From NCBI RefSeq assembly GCF_016735595.1, contig NZ_JAERRB010000003.1, forward strand, positions 237,401 to 301,400: 64,000 nt of DNA, given 5' to 3'. Shown here one piece after another: positions 8,859 to 17,772 of this stretch. A model generated the notes under the pieces. The model worked only from the letters and a program-made list of their open reading frames with translations, was not told the origin of the DNA and did not search any database. Both the position numbers and the translations under genes were made by a program. Within the stretch, counting starts at the first letter, position 1. Each line of letters starts with the position of its first letter. This DNA comes from Chryseolinea lacunae. Lineage in GTDB: Bacteria; Bacteroidota; Bacteroidia; Cytophagales; Cyclobacteriaceae.

Positions 8859-10766
8859 ATGGCAGCCGTAACAGAAGAAAAAGGTACCATCTCGATTCAC
8901 ACCGAGAACATTTTCCCCATCATCAAAAAGTTTCTCTACTCCGACCATGAGATCTTCCTCCGCGAGCTGGTGAGCAACGCTGTTGACGCCACGCAAAAGC
9001 TGAAGAAGCTTGCCGCACTGGGCGAATTTAATGGCGAGCTGGGCGACCTCACCATCGAGGTGAGCTTCGACAAAGACAAGAAGACCATCACCGTGAGCGA
9101 CAAAGGCCTTGGCATGACCGGTGAAGAGATCAAAAAATACATCAACCAGATCGCCTTCTCGGGTGCTGCCGAGTTTGTGGAAAAATTCAAAGACAAAACC
9201 GACGCCAAAGACATCATCGGCAAGTTTGGTCTGGGTTTCTATTCCGCCTTCATGGTGGCCGACAACGTGGAGATCATTTCGCGTTCGTTTAAATCGGCCG
9301 AAGACGAAGCGGCCCGCTGGATTTGCGACGGCTCAACAGAGTTTCAACTCTCCGCCGCCACCAAAGCCGAACGCGGCACCGACATCATCCTGCACGTGAA
9401 TGCAGACTCCGAAGAGTTTCTGGACGAGTGGAAACTGAAAGGTATACTCGACAAATATTGCAAGTTTCTTCCCGTCGAAATCAAGTTCGGCACCAAATCC
9501 GAAAACGAGGAAGACGGTGTGGACGAAGCCGGCAAACCCAAATACAAAACCGTTACCACCGATCGCATCATCAACAACCCTTCGCCCCTGTGGGTGAAGT
9601 CGCCCAGCGATCTGAAAGACGAAGACTATCTCGCATTCTACAAAGAACTTTATCCCTTCTCGGAAGATCCGTTGTTCTGGATCCACCTCAACGTGGACTA
9701 CCCGTTCAACCTCACCGGCGTGCTTTACTTCCCCAAGGTGAAGAACGACTTCGAGATGCAGAAAAATAAAATCCAGCTCTACTCACGCCAGGTGTTCATC
9801 ACCGACGAGGTGAAAGACGTGGTGCCCGATTTCCTCATGATGTTGCACGGCGTGCTCGACTCGCCCGACATTCCGCTGAACGTTTCGCGCAGCTACCTGC
9901 AAAGCGACGCCAACGTGAAAAAGATCAGCGCCCACATCACAAAGAAAGTGGCCGACAAACTGTCGGAGCTCTACAAGAAAGATCGCGCCGACTTCGAGAA
10001 GAAGTGGGACGACATCAACATCTTCGTGAAATACGGCATCATCAGCGACGAAAAATTCTATGACCGCGCCAAGGACTTCACGTTGTTGAAAAACGTGGAC
10101 AAACAATATTTCACGTTCGACGAGTACAAAGAAAAAGTGAGCGCGACCCAAACCGACAAGGACGGCAACGTGATCTACGTCTACGCTTCCGATGCGGGCA
10201 AGCAAGACAGCTTTATCCAGGCGGCCAAAGCCAAGGCCTACGATGTGCTGTTGCTCGACGGCGTGCTCGACAACCATTTCATCAACACCCTGGAACAAAA
10301 ACTGGAAAAGGTGCAGGTGAAACGTGTTGACAGCGAAACGGCCGACAAACTTATCGACAAAGACGAAAAACTGGAGAGCGTGCTGAGCGACACCGAGCAG
10401 GAGACCGTGAAAGGTGTGTTCGAAAAAGCCATTAACAGCAAAGCCATGACCGTGGCCGTTGAGTCACTTTCACCGCAGGATCTGCCGGTGGTCATCACCA
10501 TGAGCGAATTTATGCGCCGCATGAAAGACATGGCGAAGTTGGGCGGCGGCGGTGGCTATGCCTTCATGGGCAACATGCCCGACAACTATAACGTGTCGGT
10601 GAACGCCAACCACCCCATCATCCAGAAAATTCTGAAGGCCGAAACCGACGACCAGAAAGCACGCCTGGCCAAACAAGCCTACGACCTGGCCCTGCTATCG
10701 CAAAACATGCTGACGGGCGCGGACCTTACCAACTTTATCCGCCGCAGCGTGGATATGGTTTCGTAA
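8859..10766 (+). CDS. htpG: Hsp90-family molecular chaperone HtpG
   Basis: The 635-residue product is an ATP-dependent cytoplasmic Hsp90 chaperone. The N-terminal GHKL ATPase domain shows the ATP-lid and adenine-binding motifs: LRELVSNAVDAT, DKGLGMT, and IGKFGLGFYSAFMVAD. The middle domain contains the client/gamma-phosphate loop region VSRSYLQSD, and the C-terminal dimerisation domain ends at Ser635. The linker around residues 210-225 is short and acidic. It has its own strong terminator, and transcription probably starts in the 45 bp after the preceding terminator. Length and motifs are typical. Confidence 0.98.
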   Translation: MAAVTEEKGTISIHTENIFPIIKKFLYSDHEIFLRELVSNAVDATQKLKKLAALGEFNGELGDLTIEVSFDKDKKTITVSDKGLGMTGEEIKKYINQIAFSGAAEFVEKFKDKTDAKDIIGKFGLGFYSAFMVADNVEIISRSFKSAEDEAARWICDGSTEFQLSAATKAERGTDIILHVNADSEEFLDEWKLKGILDKYCKFLPVEIKFGTKSENEEDGVDEAGKPKYKTVTTDRIINNPSPLWVKSPSDLKDEDYLAFYKELYPFSEDPLFWIHLNVDYPFNLTGVLYFPKVKNDFEMQKNKIQLYSRQVFITDEVKDVVPDFLMMLHGVLDSPDIPLNVSRSYLQSDANVKKISAHITKKVADKLSELYKKDRADFEKKWDDINIFVKYGIISDEKFYDRAKDFTLLKNVDKQYFTFDEYKEKVSATQTDKDGNVIYVYASDAGKQDSFIQAAKAKAYDVLLLDGVLDNHFINTLEQKLEKVQVKRVDSETADKLIDKDEKLESVLSDTEQETVKGVFEKAINSKAMTVAVESLSPQDLPVVITMSEFMRRMKDMAKLGGGGGYAFMGNMPDNYNVSVNANHPIIQKILKAETDDQKARLAKQAYDLALLSQNMLTGADLTNFIRRSVDMVS

Positions 10767-10793
10767 GAAACTTGTCGACCAAAACGATCATTC

Positions 10794-10835
10794 AAACCCC
10801 CGGAGTTTCAGAAAGCCCGGGGGTTTATTATTTTT
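10794..10835 (+). terminator. Intrinsic terminator after htpG
   Basis: A perfect 10-bp stem (AAACCCCCGG / CCGGGGGTTT) encloses a 13-nt loop and is followed by an AT-rich tail with five T. It begins 28 bp after the htpG stop. Confidence 0.85.
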
Positions 10836-10869
10836 ACAATATCACAAACGCCCGACCGTTAAATTCCCT

Positions 10870-11697
10870 ATGAAATTGCTTCGGAAAATATCGTTCCTCG
10901 CCATGCTCGTGCTGCCCGCGCTGTCGTGGGCGCAACAGCAGCCCGAAGAGCAACCGGAACAGCGCTTCACCATCGACACGCCCGCCAGCCTCGATTTCAC
11001 GAAAGAGGAAGAACCCGTGAACACGGGCAAGAAAAAGAAACCCAAGAAAAAAGTTTTCTACGGAGTGAAAACCAAGAAGGGATTCACCCGCAAAGGCGTT
11101 GACGACAAAGTGACCTATGAGCTCTTCTTTTACCTGAAGAAACCCGAGAAACCGCAGACGTTCGTGCGCGACATCTATTGGTATGACTATACCCGCCGCG
11201 AGATCAGACGCACCACCACCTTTGATCCCGAAAAGGGTGTGTTGCTGCACGGCCCCTACGAAAAACGTCAGGGCGATGTGGTGCTGGAGAAAGGCATCTT
11301 CTACAAAGGCACCAAGCACGGCCGCTGGATGAAATATCATCGCGACAGCGTGCTCTATGACAAAGAGAAATTTTATCGCGGCTGGCCACGCGAATCGACG
11401 GTGACGTATTACGATCCGCACGAGCGCAAGCACATGAAAGAAATGACGCCCATCGAGTTTGGCGAGAAAGAAGGCTACTACTATTTCTTCCACGAGAACG
11501 GGCAGCTTGCCGTGCAGGGCGAATATCAGTGGGACGAAAAAGTGGGCGACTGGACCGAATACTACGCCAACGGGAAACGCAAAAAAATTGTGGCCTATCC
11601 CAAAGAGCCGTTCGACGAAAAGATGCAACCCTATGTGAAAGCCGAATGGAACGACAAGGGCAAAGAAATTTACCGCAACAACAAAATGGCGAAGTGA
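10870..11697 (+). CDS. Secreted MORN-like (YwqK-type) repeat protein
   Basis: This 275-residue protein has a Sec signal peptide (core ISFLAMLVLPALSWAQ), then a Gln/Glu-rich spacer and a Lys-rich patch (GKKKKPKKK, about residues 51-59). The C-terminal half carries MORN-variant repeats of the YwqK type, seen as G-x-F-Y-K-G-T-K-H-G-R-W, ENGQLAVQGEYQWDEKVGDW and YANGKRKKIVAYP. These repeats usually form antiparallel beta-hairpins. In other Bacteroidota such proteins are exported and of unknown function, often mislabelled as antitoxins after B. subtilis YwqK. No toxin partner is adjacent. The terminator stem overlaps the stop codon. Confidence 0.75.
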   Translation: MKLLRKISFLAMLVLPALSWAQQQPEEQPEQRFTIDTPASLDFTKEEEPVNTGKKKKPKKKVFYGVKTKKGFTRKGVDDKVTYELFFYLKKPEKPQTFVRDIYWYDYTRREIRRTTTFDPEKGVLLHGPYEKRQGDVVLEKGIFYKGTKHGRWMKYHRDSVLYDKEKFYRGWPRESTVTYYDPHERKHMKEMTPIEFGEKEGYYYFFHENGQLAVQGEYQWDEKVGDWTEYYANGKRKKIVAYPKEPFDEKMQPYVKAEWNDKGKEIYRNNKMAK

Positions 11698-11718
11698 CCC
11701 TTCGCCATTTTCTTTTCC
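11683..11718 (+). terminator. Intrinsic terminator overlapping the stop codon of the MORN-like gene
   Basis: A 12-bp perfect inverted repeat (AAAATGGCGAAG / CTTCGCCATTTT) with a 5-nt loop is followed by CTTTTC. The left arm encodes the last four residues and the TGA lies in the loop. Confidence 0.75.
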
Positions 11719-11812
11719 CCGCTGCTGTCCTTCAAAATTTTACGCACCCGGCCCGCGCAGCTGAATCTTTTTTGCCAATTTGCGACCACCAGTTTCTTTA
11801 ACCTTTCCCGCC

Positions 11813-12766
11813 ATGCCCATTCCCGACAGGACCACGATCGAAGCCGCCCACGAACGCATCAAGCCCTACATCCACCACACCCCGGTGATGACCTCGGCAG
11901 GGGTTGATGAAGCCGCGGGGTGTCACATTTTTTTCAAGTGCGAAAATTTTCAGAAGATCGGAGCCTTCAAGGCACGGGGCGCCATGAACGCCGTGTTGTC
12001 GTTGTCTGATGCCGAGCGCGCCAAAGGTGTGGGCACGCACTCGTCGGGCAACCACGCGCAGGCCCTGGCACGGGCGGCGAAAATTATGGGAACAAAGTCC
12101 TACATCGTTATGCCCCGCACGGCGCCGGAAGTGAAGAAGCGCGGTGTGCGCGGTTTTGACGGTGAAATTTTTGAATGCGAGCCCACACTCGCAGCGCGCG
12201 AATCGACACTGGCCGAGGTGGTGAAAAAAACCGGCGCCGCCGAAATTCATCCCTTCAACAACTATGAAGTGATTGCCGGCCAGGCCACCGCCGCCAAAGA
12301 ACTGTTCGAAGAAGTGAACGACATCGATGTGATCATCGCGCCCGTAGGCGGTGGCGGACTGTTGAGTGGAACGGCTCTGGCCACAAAATATTTTTCGCCA
12401 AAAACAACCGTGATCGCGGCCGAACCCGAAGGCGCCGACGACGCGTTCCGCTCCATGCAAAGCGGCAAGATCGAACCCTCCCAATCTAACTCCATCGCCG
12501 ACGGCCTGCTCACTTCGCTGGGCGACAAAACATTTCCCATCATTCGCGAGAACGTGAAGGAAGTGATCACCGTGTCGGACGCCGAAATTGTTTCGGCCAT
12601 GCGCCTGGTTTGGGAGCGTATGAAAATTGTGGTGGAGCCGTCGTGTGTGGTGCCACTGGCGGCCGTGCTGAAATCGAAAGCAAAATTTGCAGGCAAACGC
12701 GTCGGCATCATTCTCTCCGGTGGCAATGTGGATCTGGAACGGGCGCTGAAGCTCATGACCGAATGA
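11813..12766 (+). CDS. PLP-dependent threonine/serine ammonia-lyase or serine racemase family enzyme
   Basis: This 317-residue fold-type II PLP enzyme would deaminate or racemise hydroxy-amino acids (L-threonine, L-serine or threo-3-hydroxyaspartate). The Schiff-base lysine is in the segment KIGAFKARGAMNAV, the substrate loop is SSGNHAQA, and the phosphate-binding loop is GGGGLLSG. It lacks the C-terminal ACT regulatory domain of biosynthetic IlvA, so it resembles catabolic threonine dehydratase, serine racemase or hydroxyaspartate ammonia-lyase. The ATG at 11813 was chosen because MPIPDRTTIEAAHERI is the usual family beginning; an upstream ATG at 11780 adds 11 non-conserved residues. The stop overlaps the next start (ATGA), implying translational coupling. 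Confidence 0.9.
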   Translation: MPIPDRTTIEAAHERIKPYIHHTPVMTSAGVDEAAGCHIFFKCENFQKIGAFKARGAMNAVLSLSDAERAKGVGTHSSGNHAQALARAAKIMGTKSYIVMPRTAPEVKKRGVRGFDGEIFECEPTLAARESTLAEVVKKTGAAEIHPFNNYEVIAGQATAAKELFEEVNDIDVIIAPVGGGGLLSGTALATKYFSPKTTVIAAEPEGADDAFRSMQSGKIEPSQSNSIADGLLTSLGDKTFPIIRENVKEVITVSDAEIVSAMRLVWERMKIVVEPSCVVPLAAVLKSKAKFAGKRVGIILSGGNVDLERALKLMTE

Positions 12767-13128
12767 AACTCGACACGCACCCTTTCGAACGCTACCATCA
12801 TCCGTTGTTGCCGCAGCAAAAGTTTTTGATGCGGCAGGCACGCTATGGGTTGTTCACCGTAGTGCTCATTGTGGCCTCGCTTCTCGTTGGCGTGTTGGGC
12901 TATCATTTTTTTAACGAGTTGTCGTGGATTGATTCGCTCGTGAACGCTTCCATGATCCTCACGGGCATGGGACCCGTGGACCCGCTAAAAAACGATGGCG
13001 CAAAATGGTTTGCGTCGTTCTATGCCATCTTCAGCGGCGTGGCCTTCCTCAGCATCGTGGCCATTTTTTTGTCGCCGCTCGTGCACCGTTTTCTTCACAA
13101 GTTTCATCTCGACGATGGCAAAAAATAG
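12763..13128 (+). CDS. Small two-helix membrane protein with a K+-channel-like pore loop and altered filter
   Basis: The 121-residue product starts at the ATG overlapping the previous stop (ATGA). It has TM1 at about residues 28-50, an amphipathic segment WIDSLVNASMIL (55-66), the motif TGMGPVDP (67-74) and TM2 at about 81-107. This is the arrangement of a KcsA-type pore module (outer helix, pore helix, filter TVGYGD, inner helix), with TGMGP where the filter should be. The resemblance is by eye and ion conduction is not shown. The tight coupling to the PLP enzyme gene suggests co-expression. A plain uncharacterised two-helix protein is the alternative. Confidence 0.65.
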   Translation: MKLDTHPFERYHHPLLPQQKFLMRQARYGLFTVVLIVASLLVGVLGYHFFNELSWIDSLVNASMILTGMGPVDPLKNDGAKWFASFYAIFSGVAFLSIVAIFLSPLVHRFLHKFHLDDGKK

Positions 13129-13158
13129 AAAAACCATCGCCTTTCGACGATGGTCTTT
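13122..13158 (-). terminator. Terminator for the M1 peptidase gene, overlapping the end of the pore-loop gene
   Basis: A 7-bp stem (ACCATCG / CGATGGT) with an 8-nt loop reads on the minus strand into TTTTTCTATTTTTT. It lies 27 bp beyond the M1 stop codon. The T tract is the AAAAAATAG end of the convergent small gene, so it mainly serves the minus strand. Confidence 0.65.
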
Positions 13159-13184
13159 CACACCTGTAAACTAAAATCGTCCGT

Positions 13185-15413
13185 CTATTTCGCTTTGAAC
13201 TGATCGAAGCGCGACGGTATATCTTTCTTTGGAAAAACGTTGTTCTTCATTTCTGTGTCGGCCAACTCGAAGTTGGGATCGAGCACAATGTTAGTCACTT
13301 CTTTTTCTTTGATGAAAACTTTTGTGATCGTGTTCTCATTGGTTCGCCAGATTTCTGCGGGGATGCGCTCAATTTCTTTCGACCCGTCTTTGTAGGTCCA
13401 CTCAATGACCAGTGGAGTAACCAACCCTCCCACATTTTTAAACTTCAACTGATAAATGTTTTTGCCCTCCAATCGCTGGCGGATGGCGTTGTCGTCGGTT
13501 TGGCTTCTGAACTCACCCTTCAGGGCTTCGGAAGTGTTGGTGAGCGTGAGCGGTTCGGGTCCCTGGCTGAAATCGTTCTTGCCGTCTTTTTCGGTGGCGA
13601 GGTCGCCGCGTTTTGTCTTCAGTTGTTTTTTTTCCGGATCGGCGGTTTCATTTTTCAATTGATACCACTTCACATCGGCCAGGTCAACATCCACATTGTC
13701 GTTGGTATAGAACCAGCCACGCCAGAACCAGTCGAGGTCCACGGCCGAGGCGTCTTCCATGGTGCGGAAGAAGTCGGCAGGTTTGGGATGCTTGAAGGCC
13801 CAGCGCTGGGCATATTCCTTAAACGCCCGGTCGAACAGTTCCGGACCCATCACCGTTTCGCGTAGCACGGTGAGCGCCGCCGAAGGTTTGGAGTAGGCAT
13901 TGGGCCCAAACTCCGAACGCCGAATGTTGTCGGACGTGGTCATGATCGGTCGCATCTGGCTCTTGTCGCCGCGCATAAACGGAACGATCCCTTTAGGCGT
14001 GCCGTGTGTGCCGAACAATTCGGGATAGCGTGTGCGAATGGTTTCTTTTTCCAGGAAGGTATTCAACCCTTCGTCCATCCACGACCATTGGCGTTCGTCG
14101 GAGTTCACAATCATGGGAAAGAAATTGTGACCCACTTCATGCACCACCACCTCCACGAGGCCGGTGAGTGTTTGTTTGGAGTATTCCCCTTTTTTGTCGG
14201 GACGTTCGCCATTGAAACAAATCATGGGATACTCCATGCCCTGGTGCGCTGTGTGCACCGAGTAGGCCACAGGATACGGATAGTCGATGGTGCGGCTTGA
14301 ATAGAGTTCCAAAGCGTTCTTGATGGCCTTGGTCGACTCGCGTTCCCAAAGAGGATTGCCTTCTTTTGGATAGAGCGATTGCGCGAGCGGCGTGTTGTTG
14401 CCCACCTTCACCGCCTGTGCGTCCCAGATAAATTTGCGCGATGTGGCAAACGCAAAGTCGCGCACATTGTCGGCGTGAAATTCCCACGTGCTCTTCTTAG
14501 TCGACTTTGTTTTTTCTTTTTGCGTCGCTTCTTCCTGCGTCACAATAAGCACGGGCTTGTCGAACGTTTTCTTTGCGCGCTCCAGGCGTTCCAGTTGTTC
14601 TTTGGTCAACACATCCTTGGGATTCTGAATGGTGCCCGTGGCGCCCACAATGTGATCGGAAGGAACTGTGATGCGAACTTTGTAATTGCCAAACACAAGG
14701 GCAAACTCTCCCTGACCCAAAAACTGTTTGTTCTGCCAGCCCTGGTAGTCGTCATACACACACATGCGGGGAAACCACTGCGCGCAGGTATACACATAGT
14801 TGTCGTCGTCGGGAAAATATTCGTAGCCGCCACGACCGTCATACACCTGGTGGTTGTACTCGGTATAGCTCCATGCCACGCTGAACGTAAATTTCTCGCC
14901 GGTCTTCAACGGTGCCGGCAAGTCAACACGCATCATGGTGTAGTTGATGGTGTGAGGCAGAGTTTTACCCGTTGCGTCTTTCACGTGTTGAATGGTGTAG
15001 CCTCCGGTGTAGTCAGACACGGCCACACCTGTGGTGTTGTCGAAGAAACTGGCGGGGATTGAATCTTTCACCACGCCTGTTTTTGTTTCGCTGGTCATGC
15101 TCTTGGGCGCAAAGATGTTCTGGTCCAGTTGCAGCCACAAAAAATTCAGGGCGTCGGGTGAGTTGTTATAGTAGGTAATGCTTTCGGTGCCGGTCAGCTT
15201 TTGTGTTTTGTCATCAAGCTCCACGCTGATCACATAGTCGGCACGTTGTTGCCAGTAGTTTTGCCCCGGTGCGCCGGAGGCTGTGCGGTAGCTGTTGGGT
15301 GTGGGGAGTGTTTCTCCCAGCTGTTCAAACTTTCCCTTCCATTCCGGTTGCTGTTGGGCTTGCAGTGTGTGTGTCAGGCCCAGGGCAACGATCCAAACAA
15401 AAATCCTCTTCAT
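13185..15413 (-). CDS. Secreted M1-family zinc metallopeptidase (first of tandem pair)
   Basis: This is a 742-residue exported aminopeptidase-like protein with signal peptide core IFVWIVALGLTHTLQAQ. The zinc site is HEVGH (His425, Glu426, His429) with the third ligand Glu448 in WMDEG, exactly the HExxH-18x-E spacing of M1. The exopeptidase loop reads GMEYPM rather than GAMEN, as in other bacteroidal M1 proteins. A beta-rich C-terminal region follows. The ATG at 15413 is used because the base triplet before it is only GTG. It is closely similar along its length to the next gene, indicating tandem duplication. The two are separated by a terminator, so this copy may have its own promoter. Confidence 0.92.
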   Translation of the reverse strand: MKRIFVWIVALGLTHTLQAQQQPEWKGKFEQLGETLPTPNSYRTASGAPGQNYWQQRADYVISVELDDKTQKLTGTESITYYNNSPDALNFLWLQLDQNIFAPKSMTSETKTGVVKDSIPASFFDNTTGVAVSDYTGGYTIQHVKDATGKTLPHTINYTMMRVDLPAPLKTGEKFTFSVAWSYTEYNHQVYDGRGGYEYFPDDDNYVYTCAQWFPRMCVYDDYQGWQNKQFLGQGEFALVFGNYKVRITVPSDHIVGATGTIQNPKDVLTKEQLERLERAKKTFDKPVLIVTQEEATQKEKTKSTKKSTWEFHADNVRDFAFATSRKFIWDAQAVKVGNNTPLAQSLYPKEGNPLWERESTKAIKNALELYSSRTIDYPYPVAYSVHTAHQGMEYPMICFNGERPDKKGEYSKQTLTGLVEVVVHEVGHNFFPMIVNSDERQWSWMDEGLNTFLEKETIRTRYPELFGTHGTPKGIVPFMRGDKSQMRPIMTTSDNIRRSEFGPNAYSKPSAALTVLRETVMGPELFDRAFKEYAQRWAFKHPKPADFFRTMEDASAVDLDWFWRGWFYTNDNVDVDLADVKWYQLKNETADPEKKQLKTKRGDLATEKDGKNDFSQGPEPLTLTNTSEALKGEFRSQTDDNAIRQRLEGKNIYQLKFKNVGGLVTPLVIEWTYKDGSKEIERIPAEIWRTNENTITKVFIKEKEVTNIVLDPNFELADTEMKNNVFPKKDIPSRFDQFKAK

Positions 15414-15440
15414 CACTTTTCTTTCTTATTTAGAGCTGTC

Positions 15441-15486
15441 TTTATAAAAACCGAAGCGTGCCGGAAACAAATCCGGCACGCATCGG
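15441..15486 (-). terminator. Terminator between the tandem M1 peptidase genes
   Basis: A hairpin with arms CCGAaGCGTGCCGGA and TCCGGCACGCaTCGG (one A/A mismatch) and a 6-nt loop is followed on the minus strand by TTTTTATAAAG. It lies downstream of the upstream paralog (stop at 15530) and before the start of the next one. Confidence 0.8.
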
Positions 15487-15529
15487 GTCAATGCTGTTTA
15501 TCTTTCTGCGGTTCACCATCGCGGGTGAA

Positions 15530-17746
15530 CTACTTCGTTTTCTTTTTGAACTCGTCGAACTTCGTTTCGGCCTGACGCTTGGGGAACACGTTGTCCTGCA
15601 CGTTAATGTCGGAGATTTCAAAATTAGGATCCAGCACAATGTTCACCACTTCTTTCTCCTTCACAAACACCTTCGTGATCTTCTGTTCGTTCACGCGCCA
15701 GATCTCGGCGGGAATTTTGTCGATCTCTTTCGTGCCGTCTTTGTAGGTCCACTCGATGATGACCGGCATCACCAGGCCACCTTTGTTCGACAGCGTCACT
15801 TCATAGATGTTTTTGTTGTCGAGCTTCTGCATGATCGCCTTGTCGTCTACGCGGCTGGCGAATTCGCCATTGAGACGCGGGTCGGTTTCGATGAGGCTGA
15901 ACGGCTCGGGGCCATTGTTGAATGAATCATACTTCTTGCCATCGCCTTGCGCGAGGTCGCCTTTCTTGGCCGTCACGTCTTTCTTCTCCAGCACAGGCTG
16001 CGAGGTGCGGAGGCGATACCATTTCACCTGGTCGATCGATTGGTCAACATTGTCTGTGGTATAGAACCAGCCTTTCCAGAACCAGTCGAGGTCAACGGCC
16101 GACGCGTCTTCCATGGTGCGGAAGAAATCGGCAGGCTTGGGATGCTTGAACGCCCAACGCTGCGAATATTCTTTAAAGGCCTTGTCGAAAAGCTCGGGGC
16201 CCATAATGGTTTGACGCAGCATGAACAACGCTGTGGCAGCTTTTGCATATTGCTCGGAGCCAAACTGGATCACTTGCTCGGAGTTCGTCATCAAGGGACG
16301 CATCTGGCTTTTGTCGCCCTTCATGTAGGGAACCAGATCGGCGGGCTTGCCGCGTGTGTAGTTCAATTCAGGATAGCGTTCCAGTTCGGTGAGCAACTGC
16401 ACGAAGCTGTTCACTCCTTCGTCCATCCAAGTGGTTTGGCGTTCGTCGTTGTTCACAATCATGGGAAAGAAGTTGTGGCCCACTTCATGCACCACCACGC
16501 CAATCATGCCTTGTTTTGTTTTTGTGCTGTAGGTGCCGTCTTTGTTGGGACGACCAAAGTTGAAGCAGATCATGGGATACTCCATGCCGATGCTGGCCGC
16601 GTGCACCGAGATGGCCACGGGATAGGGATAGTCGAGCGTGTAGCGTGAGTATACTTCCAGGGTGTTCTTCACTGCCTTTGTCGATTCTTTCTCCCACAGC
16701 GGGTTGCCTTCTTTGGGATAGAACGACATGGCTAAGGGTGTCTTGCTGCCGATTTTCACGGCTTGTGCATCCCAGATAAATTTACGCGAGCTGGCAAACG
16801 CAAAGTCGCGTACGTTCTCGGCGTGAAACTCCCATGTTTTCTTTTGGGCCGATTTTGTTTTTTCTTTTTGTGTGGCTTCGGCCTGTGTCACAATCACCAC
16901 GGGGGCGTCGTAGGTGGTCTTTGATTTTTCGAAGCGTTCAATTTCTGTTTTTGTCAAAACGTCGGCAGGGTTCTTCAACACACCGGTGGCGCCAATGATG
17001 TGATCGGCCGGCACAGTGATGCGCACTTTGTAGTCGCCAAAGGGAAGCGTGAACTCGCCGCGGCCCAGAAACTGTTTGTTCTGCCAGCCTTCGTAGTCGT
17101 CATACACACACATGCGCGGGAAGAATTGCGCGATGGTGTAAACATAGTTGCCGTCTTCCGGAAAAAATTCAAGACCGCTGCGTTGGCCATACACGCTGCG
17201 GTCGACGATGTTGAACGACCACTCCACGTTGAACGAATATTTTTCGCCGGTGCGCAACGGCTGTGGAAGATCCACGCGCATCATGGTGTTGTTGATGAAA
17301 AACGGAAGGGGTTTGCCATTCACTTCTTTCACACCTTTCACATTGTAGCCTCCTTTGAAATCGGAAACCTGCACGGCATAGGTCTTCGCTGCTGCTGAGT
17401 CTACCACAGCGCCGGTGCCGGTAGTGTTCAGCGAATTTTCGGATGCAATGATGTTTTGATCCAATTGAAGCCACAGATACTTCAACACATCGGGCGAGTT
17501 GTTGGTGTAGGTGATGGTTTCGGTTCCGCTGATGCTTTGATTGTTGTCGTTCAACTCCACACTGATCACATAGTCGGCCTTTTGCTGCCAGTATTTTGTG
17601 CCGGGTGCGCCCGAACCGGTGCGATACTCGTTGGGCGTGGGAAGCGTTTGTTCAAGCTGCTCGAACTTGCCCTGCCACTGCGGCGCCGTTTGCGCAACCG
17701 CTACGTGAGCGAGTATGACGAGCGCATACATCAAAACATGTTTCAT
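15530..17746 (-). CDS. Secreted M1-family zinc metallopeptidase (second of tandem pair)
   Basis: The 738-residue product starts at ATG 17746, giving signal peptide core MYALVILAHVAVAQ; longer in-frame starts add 14 residues and would bury it. The zinc motif is HEVGH (first His420) with WMDEG 18 residues on, and the specificity loop reads GMEYPM. It shares long near-identical blocks with the gene at 13185-15413, for example the region around the zinc site and AFKHPKPADFFRTMEDASAV. The start lies 26 bp after the HupE-like permease stop, so these two are probably cotranscribed, perhaps linking metal supply to the enzyme. It acts in the periplasm or outside the cell, probably on peptides. Confidence 0.92.
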   Translation of the reverse strand: MKHVLMYALVILAHVAVAQTAPQWQGKFEQLEQTLPTPNEYRTGSGAPGTKYWQQKADYVISVELNDNNQSISGTETITYTNNSPDVLKYLWLQLDQNIIASENSLNTTGTGAVVDSAAAKTYAVQVSDFKGGYNVKGVKEVNGKPLPFFINNTMMRVDLPQPLRTGEKYSFNVEWSFNIVDRSVYGQRSGLEFFPEDGNYVYTIAQFFPRMCVYDDYEGWQNKQFLGRGEFTLPFGDYKVRITVPADHIIGATGVLKNPADVLTKTEIERFEKSKTTYDAPVVIVTQAEATQKEKTKSAQKKTWEFHAENVRDFAFASSRKFIWDAQAVKIGSKTPLAMSFYPKEGNPLWEKESTKAVKNTLEVYSRYTLDYPYPVAISVHAASIGMEYPMICFNFGRPNKDGTYSTKTKQGMIGVVVHEVGHNFFPMIVNNDERQTTWMDEGVNSFVQLLTELERYPELNYTRGKPADLVPYMKGDKSQMRPLMTNSEQVIQFGSEQYAKAATALFMLRQTIMGPELFDKAFKEYSQRWAFKHPKPADFFRTMEDASAVDLDWFWKGWFYTTDNVDQSIDQVKWYRLRTSQPVLEKKDVTAKKGDLAQGDGKKYDSFNNGPEPFSLIETDPRLNGEFASRVDDKAIMQKLDNKNIYEVTLSNKGGLVMPVIIEWTYKDGTKEIDKIPAEIWRVNEQKITKVFVKEKEVVNIVLDPNFEISDINVQDNVFPKRQAETKFDEFKKKTK

Positions 17747-17772
17747 AGAAAAATATATTAGGTTAATGAGTT

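Noticed and set aside
10870-11697. Toxin-antitoxin antitoxin, as YwqK-type names suggest.
   Set aside because: The protein has a signal peptide, MORN-like repeats and no adjacent toxin gene.
11798-12841. A 347-codon minus-strand frame across the PLP enzyme gene.
   Set aside because: It covers the whole PLP-enzyme gene antisense, has a composition rich in His, Arg and Gly with no domain, and the PLP enzyme has all its motifs.
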